Assembly (NCBI GenBank): GCA_001179505.1
Contig: CDMY01000314.1
Location: 61,453-125,452 of the forward strand
Length of the DNA: 64,000 nt
From: Vitrella brassicaformis
Lineage: Eukaryota; Sar; Vitrellaceae
Direction: 5' to 3'
Each line of letters begins with the position of its first letter. Positions within the stretch are counted from its first letter, which is position 1. Made by a program: the position numbers and the translations under genes. Shown here piece by piece: positions 13,728 through 23,713 of the stretch. The notes beneath the pieces were generated by a model. It did no database searches and had not been told where the DNA came from. It saw nothing but the letters and a program-made list of their open reading frames with translations.

Positions 13728-16700
13728 ATGGACAAGCAGTCGATGCTGGTGGGAGACGGTCGACAGCAGCCCGCTGACACGGATTACCAACCCCCTGAAG
13801 CCTCATCTCTTATTCCTGCCAGCCTCAGTGAGACCGCAGATCAGCCGGAGAACAGGCGACACGCAAGACTTTTGTTTGTGGATGCTGTTTGTCTGTCTGT
13901 GCAGCTCATGGTTGTGTGGATCCATCAGCAGAGATTCACGAGAAAGGGCAGCAGACGCAGCAAGACCACAGAAACCATCACGGCGCAGCAGACTCTCCCC
14001 TGTCGGCGCCAATTTGGCCGGCACCGTTGCCTCCGTCTGGCTTATCGTGGGGCAAAGGGAAGCGATCCAAGCCTCCTGCCACTACATTGATGGTGGCCAA
14101 AAAGGCTCGCAGTGCTTCAAAGTGAGAGCGATAAGGGAGAGGGTTGACGGATGGATGGCGGCTGATGGAATGTCTCATCATGCCTGTGCATGTGCTGTTT
14201 TGTCAGTGCTGGTCACATGAAGCCATCCATGCGCAGCAGCCTTGCAAACCATCCACTTCATCCACCGCAGCAACTCATCAAGAAGGAAGGAGTAGGCGCA
14301 CACACGATGGCACGGTCCTTCACCGTATGCGGCTGCATGCTTGGTGCAGAAAATGGACCGTCAATTGTCGCAGCAGCTGAGCAGCCCGCCCGTTGTTTGC
14401 CTGTTTGGAGCGTCACAGTTCTGCGTCCACCCTCAATGTGACAGCAAGGAGGGGCCACCATGGACGACCAGTTGTCTTTCTTTGCTCTCCTTCCTTCTGA
14501 TCAGGCATCCTCAACTCATCTTCGAGTCATGTCAAGGTACGTGTCAATCAGACTTGACCCGTCGACTTGACTGTGGTGTTTCGTGCAGATGGAGGTTGGC
14601 CACCTCCCGGTAGGTGGGCGTCCCCCTGGTCCGTCCTCTCAACTGAAGTCGCCCGTCGACGTCTTGCCACGGGCTGGTCTCACCAACCTGCCACATCAGC
14701 AGCTGATGCCGTTGATCAAGCAGGAAGAGGTACGCACTCACAGAGAGTGCCATACATCGCTGATATAATGGGCCCATCTCTGTTGCAGGCGATGGACGAT
14801 GAGCCGTCGCAGGCTGGACGGCCGAGCAACCTGCCCACCTCTGGCGCGTCTGGCGCGTCGCATTTTTGTCTCTCTCCTCCAAGTAAGGCATCCCTCCACA
14901 AGCACATTGGCACAATCAGCAGACGGGGAGGGGTGGAAACGGACGATTCATCCTCTGTGTCTTTGTGTCTGTTCGTTACGCCTCAGGCATCATCAAGGCG
15001 CTGCGGGACAACTGGGACAGGTGTGACCTCGACCGCCCCCGATCCACCACTTCCGTCGACCCCTGTGACTTGAGCACGCCACCCGAGGCGCGTCAAGTGT
15101 GGCTCAAGCCCAACGGTGAGTGGCTGCCCCGCGGCTGTGACATCGCCCTGCTGCCCGCGGGACAAGACGGTGGCCACGTGCGTCTTCCACGTCAATGGCG
15201 TCATGTGCGGCAAGCAGAACACATTCAGGAACATGGTCAACTCACACCTTCGCAAGACACACAAACTCCTTGCGAAGCCGAAAAAGGTGAGATAGCAAGT
15301 GTGTACATCCACAACCAGCCAGAGACGACAGATGAATGCTCTGTGGATGTTTTGCAGCGTGGCACGATCTCTCCGACGGAGCCAGAGACGGCGCCAGAGG
15401 TACTACATGGGTGTCACATTCAAGAAACCACCATGTGTCTGGTGCAGTTCATAGAAGACGGAGGACTGGAGGAGAGCGAGGAGACCACCACCGTTCAGCT
15501 CCCTCACGACCCAGGCACAGCACACAAGACACTGCCTGTGCAGTCTGGACGTATTGTCATCTCCTTGATTCAGATACTCATGCACTCGCCCCTGTTGCCC
15601 CACTTGAGGACGCCCACTCATATGCTGGCCCGACCCCCTTCCCACCTGTGCATCCGCAAGTCGAGACGTCTGTCAATGCAGGTCAGCGGACCAGGCTTCA
15701 CCTGCTTATCTGCATGAAGCCACGCTCACACATTCTTCGGCCTTTGTGTGGTGCAGGACTGCTGGCCTTCACTGACTTCGACCGTTTCTCTGACTTCCCA
15801 GCCCCACACGACCAGGTGAGTGCGCAAGCAAGGGAGGTAACGTTGGCTCTTGGTTGTTCTTTGTTAGATCCATGTGCTGGAAGAGGGTGATGGCGTGCAA
15901 GTGGCATGGTTAGGAGGCATGTGACAGCAACGTGGATCGGTGCGATGGTCATTTGTCATGTGTGCACAGGGATGTGTCCGACGGACCGAGCAGAAACATC
16001 GGATGGTTTGACGGAGAGGTGCTTCGAGTCGAGGAAACCCAGTTCCACGTAGGGAGACGGAAGTCACGCAGAGAGGCGACAGTGACACATGTACACGTGT
16101 CTCGGTGTACTTTTGCGGCTGTAAAAGGTGGAGTACTTCGTGTGCGGCAAGCGGTTGAAGTACTGGTTTGATTCCCGTATCTTCATCAACATGGAAGGTG
16201 CGACATGTGACGAGACCTGCATCCACATGAATGATGGTCCTCGACTGCGTATGCAGGTCTGCATTCCATCGAATCGCTTGTGCAGCACACACGGAGAGGC
16301 GCGGTCCGCAGGAGGCCTCAGCGATGGCTCACTCCACAGGCTGACCAAGCTTGGACATTGCAGAAAGGTGGAGAAGGTAAAGGGGTCTTGTCTCGATCTC
16401 ATTTCGATGTTTCTTGATACCAGGGGCTGTCGTCTCTGTTGTCCAAGAGGGCGATCGCCTTGAGCACCATGACGCCGTTGTGCGTGAATGCTGGTTTTTT
16501 CCTGGGGGGTCTCGCAAGGTACTCGTACACGCGTGCAGGTAGCCATGCATCAGGTATTCGTATCCGTGTTCGGCTGCACAGGCCACGGTGCGGTATCTTG
16601 TCAGCGGTGAGGAGGAGTTGCTGCCCACGGAGGTATGTGCTCCAAGACGAAGCGTCCTATCGGAAACTTACTTGTGCTCTGTGTCTCCTTCTCCGCTGGT

Positions 16701-16787
16701 GCGATACAAGCTCGGGCTTTCGATGTCATCCAACGTGCAATCGACCACGGGATCCCTGCCTCACTCATTCAGACGATTCCCAAGTGA
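13728..16787 (+). CDS. Zinc-finger cassette gene, copy 1 (frameshifted relative to copy 2)
   Basis: The start is likely the ATG at 13728 (MDKQSMLVGDG). The first exons are unique to this copy. From about 14565 it shares a module with copies 2 and 3: VDVLPRAGLTNLPHQQLMPL, AMDDEPSQAG...SHFCLSPPS, and IIKALRDNWDRCDLDRPR through WLPRGCDIALLPA. Then comes a zinc-finger-like segment, CVFHVNGVMC...NSHLRKTHK. A 185-nt deletion at about 15154-15160 puts the finger out of frame with the exon before it. Downstream exons, unlike those of copy 2, include FIEDGGLEESEETTT, LLAFTDFDRFSDFPAPHDQ, WFDGEVLRVEETQ, VEYFVCGKRLKYW and a last exon ending ASLIQTIPK, TGA at 16785-16787. It may be a pseudogene or a gene with altered splicing. 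I do not recognise a known family beyond a possible BED-like finger. Confidence 0.5.
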
Positions 16788-17438
16788 GCGGATGGATCTG
16801 TCAAACGATTACTTGATTGCTTGCCTTCGTTTGGCTTCCATTTCGAAACTGACGACACTTGGCTGCAAGTTATTGGCAAGAAAGAGGAGGAATCGATTGA
16901 CTGACCGCGGCGGGCAGGTCGGGCAGCTCAGGGGAGAGAGACGCAGTCGAGAGGGGGAGGGGAAGTGCATGCAGTCGAGCGACGGGAAGGGCGACAAGTA
17001 GTGCCTTAGGGAGTGGGAGTGTGTCTCGGTAGTTTTTTACTACTTGTAGAGAGCCGGCTGCCTCTTTTTTGGCTGCCATGGCTGCTGAGTAGAGGGAGAA
17101 TTCTTCCGTTTTGTGGGTTGCTTCCATGCCTGGTTTGTGTAATCAGAGAGAGGTAGGCTTGTGCCCAGTGTGCGTAGGAGAGAAGAGCGAGAGCCGTCAT
17201 CAATTACGAGAGTGATAGAGATAGAGGGTGCGAATTTGTTGTTCATGTGTGCGTGAACGAGGGGCCACGGGGCCACATGCCTCTGCTCGCATTTTTCAGA
17301 CACCAACGCGCAGACTTGTACACGTATGAGATCATTTTTCCATGACACATGTGCACATGTGTATGGTGAAAGCATTGTCGGACATGCATATTGAGTCTCT
17401 GGTCGTTTCAGCAGATTCATGCATCCCATCCCTTCCAT
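16788..17438. other. Intergenic region between convergent genes
   Basis: Lies between the stop of cassette copy 1 (+) and the stop of the ADP-ribosyltransferase-like gene (-). No reading frame here looks like a gene, and no notable repeat is visible; probably 3' UTR plus spacer. Confidence 0.5.
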
Positions 17439-18990
17439 TCATACCACTGCAGAGCACTGTGCATTGGGAGAACCATCCCATGACGCATACATACATTCCT
17501 CATACTGCTCTCCCTCTATGCTAATGACCTGATCATTCGACAGCAGCAACACCTCCTCCTCACCCGCACATCCCTTGGCAGGGGCCATATACACCCGCAC
17601 GTTCTGACCAGCACAGTCGCTGGCAATCATGAGCTTGCCGAGGTCCACGATGAGAGTGACCACGATCGCCGGGCTGCCGGTCTTGCGGCTTTTGAGCTTC
17701 GCGAACCTTGTGGCTTTTCTCATGTCGTTGGTGACATAGATGCCGACCCCTCGCCATTGCAAGTCGTCATCAGCAGCACAAGACGGGTTAAATCCGACTG
17801 CACACACTCACAGGAGAACAAAGCTAATGAGCTGCAATAGCGGCATTGGAAGCTGGATACAGACCCTACCTGCCCGAATTCTGTCTGCCGAGGCTTTGTC
17901 CGTCCCGTGAAGCACTCTCCGATGTGATTGTGACGTCCCCGTTCCGTCACAGACATCGCATGGAGACACGCAGCTCTGATCGTTGACGACGCACATGGTG
18001 TGCCCCGCCTGACATGCGCACGCACATTCCTTTGTCTGTCTGTCTGTCACTTATTGACAATGCGTGAGCATGCTTTTGCCTGACCTCTGTCTGCTGTGGC
18101 ATCTCTTCTGTTGTTGCGCAAGTCGATAGGGTACTGATTGAGCAGTCATCATCCTGACGACACAACAGACAGAGAGCGACCAGAGGTGTGGTCTACACAG
18201 CAATCGTGCTGTTGCTCCATTCCATACATCTGGTATGTCACTCAGCCGCTCATCGCCAGTGATGTTGACGGCAGAATTCACCGACGAACGAGACCATACC
18301 TGCACACACCGCACTCGAACGAGATCACACGTGCATCACACCAAGTCCGTGTGCAGGTCCGCTCACCACAGATGGGGGGTCCTCTCGGTGGCTGCGTGTG
18401 GGCGTCTTGTGGATCTTGTTCGGCGGTCTCTCGTTGGTCAGTCGACTCTTAGACGGTGCAATCTGGATGACAGCAGGGACAATCAAATGCAACGCCCCTT
18501 CGCCATGGCTTACGCTCATCGTGTTGCAGCCCTCAGACCACCACTGCTCAGACAGCTGGTCAAGCACTTGGCCCTGCAATCAGAGGCAATGCCCCTTCGC
18601 GAAGAGATGAGTGAGCTCTCTTTGCTTGCTTACGGTCATGGTGTTGGGCCACGAGTGCTGCGATTGCTGGTCGAGCGGCTGATTGCTGTCACGGCTGATG
18701 AATCCATCTGCCATTCGCACCGCAGCTGCCTCGTCAACCACTTGGTCCTGCAAGACACCACTTGGTCCATCTATGCGTGTCCTGACCCAGAGGGGCGTGG
18801 GCAAGGGGTGGGGGTGGGGGGGATGCATTGGGGGCGCTGGAGAAGGGAGAGGAGCCGGTATGACAACCTGCTCAGTGGCTGCTGACGGCTGAGACTGCTG
18901 ATTGCTGTCACCAGTGTGTGTTACGCCGTCGTGTCTCACTGCTATCGCCAACCCGACGGCGCTTGGAGGAGAGGCGGCAGCAGAAGACAT
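17439..18990 (-). CDS. Putative ADP-ribosyltransferase (PARP-like fold)
   Basis: The minus-strand C-terminal exons splice (donor about 17876, acceptor about 17808) into a compact domain: RRVLHGTDKASADRIRAVGF, then WRGVGIYVTNDMRKATRFAK, a beta-rich stretch SPAIVVTLIVDLGKL, and EEEVLLLSNDQVISIEGEQY. HGT, then G-x-YVT with nearby A..FA, then an acidic EEEV before a short strand, matches the H-Y-E order of PARP-like ADP-ribosyltransferases, which move ADP-ribose from NAD+ to a target. Upstream exons include a Cys-rich piece (CVSPCDVCDGTG), an exon at about 18372-18556 (LDQLSEQWWSEGCNTM), and a Pro/Gln-rich N-terminus from the ATG at 18990 or further into the gap. The stop is at 17439-17441. The substrate is unknown. 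The fold call rests on motif order only. Confidence 0.55.
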
Positions 18991-19049
18991 GGGTCGCCCT
19001 GGCTGGTCGGTGAGGGGAATGGGCACGGAATGGGGGTGAGGTGGGTGGG

Positions 19050-19349
19050 NNNNNNNNNNNNNNNNNNNNNNNNNNNNNNNNNNNNNNNNNNNNNNNNNNN
19101 NNNNNNNNNNNNNNNNNNNNNNNNNNNNNNNNNNNNNNNNNNNNNNNNNNNNNNNNNNNNNNNNNNNNNNNNNNNNNNNNNNNNNNNNNNNNNNNNNNNN
19201 NNNNNNNNNNNNNNNNNNNNNNNNNNNNNNNNNNNNNNNNNNNNNNNNNNNNNNNNNNNNNNNNNNNNNNNNNNNNNNNNNNNNNNNNNNNNNNNNNNNN
19301 NNNNNNNNNNNNNNNNNNNNNNNNNNNNNNNNNNNNNNNNNNNNNNNNN
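19050..19349. other. Assembly gap (300 N) removing the 5' part of cassette copy 2
   Basis: 300 N between the start of the ADP-ribosyltransferase-like gene (-) and the first visible exon of cassette copy 2 (+). The sequence right after it is identical to copy 3 for 126 nt, so a repeat-induced break is likely. Confidence 0.97.
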
Positions 19350-22300
19350 TGTGTCTGCGTGTCTGTTCCTAACGCCTCAGGCATCATCGACGCGCTGCGG
19401 GACAACTGGGACAGGTGTGACCTCGACCGCCCCCGATCCACCACTTCCGTCGACCCCTGTGACTTGAGCACGCCACCCGAGGCGCGTCAAGTGTGGCTCA
19501 AGCCCAACGGTGAGTGGCTGCCCCGCGGCTGTGACATCGCCCTGCTGCCCGCGGTCATCGATGAGGACAGGCGCAACACGCCCCTGAGGAACTTCTTTCG
19601 GAAGCAGTTCTTCCGTCCCCCGGTCGAGCGGCAGATGGTTTCTTCCGGCGAGCCCGTGAAAGGGAGCTGCGCCTTGGTCTACTACGATGGAGTGTTGCAG
19701 CTGACCGTCCCCTATGTCCCTATTGGGTGCAGCCCGCAGGACAAGACGGTGGCCACGTGCCTCTACTGCGCCAATGGCGTCATGTGCGGCAAGCAGACCA
19801 CCTACAGGAACATCGTCAACTCACACCTGGGACTCACGCACGGGCTCTCCAAGAAAGGGAAACGAAGGACAAGGGAAAAGAAGAAACGAGCGGGCCCCCA
19901 TGTGAGACAGATCGAGGGCAACACATCACCTAACGACCCGACCGCTGCACACACGCGCATGTTTGTGTGTGTTTGTGTGTGCGTGTGTGCCGGCGCAGAG
20001 GCCCAGGAAGTCGGTGGTTGCGAGAGATTCGTCGGATGATGACTTTGACGACTCGCCAGTGGCCAAGCCAGGCGGACTGGCCGGTGCCCGCCGTGACCCA
20101 CCCCCGTTGCTTGATGCCGGTAAGCACACAGATCGATCCCCAACGCCACTCCTCACACTTCAGTCATGTCATGCACTCTTCCCTGGTCGGTCTGTAATCA
20201 GGTGACGATGCTGACCATGAGCTGCCGGCAATGCCCATTTGTCCCTCCACCCCCCGCGCCCCCCCAGTGGCATCGCGCGCCGCCCCTCACCCCCGATGTG
20301 ACCGGACAGAGGTTGCTGTCATCGGCCAAGGCGACACGTGCGACATGGCGTCACTTACGGACGAGGCAGTCAGCATTCGAGGCCTGCAGAACTGGATGCA
20401 CGCCCTGGCGATGCTCCACCGCTCCCATCGGCTGACGCCGGGCACCGGCCGGTCGCCCTTGCTGCTGCGGGGCGGCAGCGATGCGGCCGATCTGCATGTC
20501 TTGTTTCGGCACCCGCTGCTGAGGGTCAGTGACGTGGTGTTGCAGCTGCGGGCCATCGACGTTGAGACGGGAGAGTGGCTGGCAGCGCCGCATGGCACGG
20601 CCGTGTCGATGGTGGTGCGTAGGGACCGGAAGAAGCTGCTGCCGCTTCAGCTGAGTGCCGTTTCTGAAGAGGTGATGACCATCTCACCACCTACACCCCC
20701 CATGAAGGACCAGAGGGGCCACCACATCCCCTACCAGATCGTGGCGGTCAGGGCGCAACCCGACGGGGACACTGCTGCCCCAGAGGCGGTGTCGCGTCTG
20801 ATCTTCTTCACCGACGACGGGCCGCCTGATTCTTGGCCGCCCATCTCCCTGGCTGAGCTCAGCCTGCCTGCCAGCAGCTGCCCTTTCACCATCGGCCCGA
20901 GAGGGCTGTGGCAGCCGACCAAGAGCGGACTCTACCCGATCGCGACAACGCTCCGGCTCCCGGACATCGTCAACACACGGGATCTGCCCGCTTCCCTCAA
21001 GCGGACTGTCTCCCCGGGGCAGAGGTGTCCGGGCGGATTCAAGATTGTCGGAAATGTCGCTGTTTGCGACCTGGACTTGGGTCAGGTGGTGTGGAGCATC
21101 CAAGGGCGGCTGAGGGAGGCATCAGAGATGCCCATGGTGGATGTGCTCGCAGTCACCCACACCAATACTGACAGGTGGCCGGGGGTGCGTGACGTGCCGC
21201 TGCGGGAAATGTCGGACGCGCACCTCCTCTACTCGGCCCTCACAGCCAGCTTCCGCCACTGGCCCCTCGCGGCTCCCAACTTCATCCTCGATCCTGAAGG
21301 CCGCCTCTTCCAGCCGCTGCCCATGGAGTGCACGCGCTTTGACGCGTCATCGCCAGACCGAGCCGCCGACCGCAGAGCCATCACGGTGATGGTGCTGAAC
21401 CGTCCACAGGACGACGGAAACGGCACCCACCGGCACATGTCGATGACGCAGCAGCAGTTGGGGAGCCTCAACGACCTGAGTGAGTCGCTAAAGCGGCTCT
21501 TCTCCGGCCTGAGCATCCAGCTCACCCTGGCGGCGGGCAGCGGCCGCGAGCGTCTTCGGGAGGTGCACAGCCAGGTGCTGGAGGGGTCGGGTCTGTGGAC
21601 GGGTAGGGATGCCGGCAGGTGCCTCATGACGCTCTGGGAGGCGACAAAGGACACTCCCGGCGATGTGGAGGTGCTCATGCAGGTGGCCGAGCAGTGCCGA
21701 GACCTTGTCATCGACGGCTCTGATGAGGGCGGTGTGCGGCGTCTGTGGGAGAAACTCCACCTCCACCCCGATCTCCCATTCCAGCTGGGTCGTCGGGCGG
21801 CGAGCCTCAGGAGCGTCGAGCTGGTCTGCCCGCGCGGCTGTCCGGCGTGGTGTCAGAGCGTCGTCTTCGCTATCAAGAACGGCCGGGCCAGCGCGGCGAC
21901 GATGGATTTACTGGTGGTGAAGCAGAGGAGCGATGGAGATCCTGCTGCCGGTGCTGAGAAACCCTTGGCATGCTCGCCTGCAGTCGGCACAACCACAACC
22001 ACAACCACAACCACGAGCATCTTCCCATCTCTGCACCAGCTAACCGGCGGGGCACAACCACACCCCCCAGGCAACAGCAGCATCACCACCAGCCGCCCAG
22101 CAGGAGGGCCGCTGGCGCCAAGAGCATTGCCAGGTACACGGAGAGACATATCATACAAGAGAGCCGCAGCCAGGAGAGAAAGTAGGATTTCACGCTGGCT
22201 GTGGATTCGCGCGGTTTGTGTGCAGTTGCTGTGTGGTCCGCTCCTCCCCGGCAACGGTACGTCCTTGCGCACCCTCCTCGCCTGCTGGCCCGTGGGCTGC

Positions 22301-22726
22301 CGCTCCTGTCGGGTGCCTTTGGTGCTCACAACCGGGTGGTGGCCAACGCCGTGAACGGCGGATTCCCCCGACGCAGTGAGGAGCAAATAAATGGTCGGCA
22401 ACCTGCCGCCAGCAGCGGCAAGATGCCGGCCGCGGAGCAGAAGAGCCCCAAACGAGGCGCGCAAGACGCACAGGTACGTGCCATGCCGGGCACACTCACT
22501 GGCTGATCGGGGATGCTCACTGTAGGCACAGCACATGTCTGACGGCTGTGGTGTGGTGTGGATGGATGGATGGATGGATGTGCTGCAGCTTCCGTGTTGT
22601 GATGAGCCGAGGGCCAAGCAGCAGAGGGCCGACGAGGGGTGCCACAGCGCCTCCCTGTTGACCCAGCAGGACGTCCCTGCCCACCTGCTCGTCACGACCT
22701 CTCCTTGGGCCAAGGGAGGAGAGTAA
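19350..22726 (+). CDS. Zinc-finger cassette gene, copy 2, with a long unique C-terminal domain (5' missing in gap)
   Basis: The first visible exon opens after a CCTCAG acceptor (about 19380) with IIDALRDNWDRC and WLPRGCDIALLPA, then runs in frame through VIDEDRRNTPL and LTVPYVPIGCSPQ into a finger of form C-x2-C-x18-H-x4-H (CLYCANGVMC...NSHLGLTH), and a basic tail. An acidic linker exon (RDSSDDDFDDSP) follows, then a single large exon (about 20202-22130) of about 600 residues. The large exon contains VLFRHPLLRVSDVVLQLRAI, VVWSIQGRLREASEMPMVDV, HWPLAAPNFILDPEGRLFQP and RRLWEKLHLHPDLPFQLGRR, and a poly-Thr run near 21990-22015. Short 3' exons end LVTTSPWAKGGE, TAA at 22724-22726. The large domain is not recognised. 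The finger resembles BED/C2H2 types and could bind DNA; this is inference. Confidence 0.62.
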
Positions 22727-23037
22727 TGATTAACTTAACGGGGTTCGTTGGTTCGTTTGTTTGTTTATTTGTGTGTGTGAGTGAGTGAATCTGACAGACT
22801 CACTGGCTGTCTGGCTGATGAGTAACACACATGAGTGAGAGGGAGGGAGACAGGTGCCTGCATGTGGATTTTTTGCGTGCTGCTGTGTGTGCTGTGCATG
22901 CCGGTGGGAAAATGCATCGCTTCGGGAAAAACGCAGGTCGCTTTCTTTGAAGAAATGTCTCATTCGCTCCTTGCAGGATCCCCTCCCCCAGTTCTCTGCG
23001 AGCTTAGAAGAGGTGATCAGATCCCCATCCTCCCAGC
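22727..23037. other. Intergenic / upstream region
   Basis: T/G-rich spacer between the stop of cassette copy 2 and the start of the secreted-protein gene. It holds TTTG and GTGA microsatellites. A probable promoter or 5' UTR region; no gene seen. Confidence 0.45.
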
Positions 23038-23713
23038 ATGCATCGCGGCATCGTGTGTGGCGGCGCTTTCCCGCTGGCCATCAGCGTGCTCCTTGTGCTG
23101 CTGCTGGCGGCGGCGGCTGGAAGCGCGGCGCAGGATCTCATGCCCGAGGAAGCGCAACTTCCGGGACGTGCGACGAACGATACCAGCCCATCTCAGGCAG
23201 CCACTGAAGGTGGGAGGGGTCGGGAGGGGAGGGGCGAATGAATGGATCTGTAGATCTATCTGTCCGTGTGTGTCACTGACAGGCGCTCCATCGTCCCGTG
23301 CAGCAGCTGGTCTCCGTGGGCTTCAGTATCCGAGCCGGCCTGTGCAGATCCCGGTGCCGCCAGCACGTGGCAGCTCACAGGCGTGCAACCACCTCTCGTA
23401 TCAATGCCTCGGTGTGGTCAATGCTTATGGCCAGGGAGCGGGGTGCGCCGTGCAGGTCAACTCAAACAGCCTATCGCAGACACTGCCGTGGTGAGAGAGA
23501 TGGCCTGGCGGCAGAATTATTGGCACTTGAACGAAGTCAGGGGATCTTCTGTGTCACTCACAGTGTGTGTGTGGGGTCGTGTGTGTCAGGTGTTATGCGT
23601 CGTGCGCGTGCCCGTACGCCGCGAGCAGTCTGCTGATGGTGAATCAGTGCTACGTCTTCAACTGCTGCCCGCGGCTCGGCCAGCGGGGAAACATGCTGCT
23701 CTCGCCACCATAA
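23038..23713 (+). CDS. Small secreted cysteine-rich protein
   Basis: Three exons give about 147 residues. Exon 1 starts at the ATG at 23038 (MHRGIVCGG) with a classic signal peptide core, ISVLLVLLLAAAAGSAAQ. Exon 2 follows an acceptor at about 23302 and encodes QACNHLSYQCLGVVNAYGQG then CAVQVNSNSLSQTLPW. Exon 3 (acceptor about 23589) reads CYASCACPYAASSLLMVNQC then YVFNCCPRLGQ, stop TAA at 23711-23713. The phases fit: CCG TG joins GTG TTA at the last junction. Ten or so cysteines after the signal peptide suggest a disulfide-rich extracellular or secretory-pathway protein. No family is recognised. Confidence 0.68.

Noticed and set aside
14565-22726. Cassette genes as BED-finger transposases
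   Set aside because: No DDE or hAT-type catalytic block, terminal inverted repeat or target-site duplication was seen; the finger alone is not enough.
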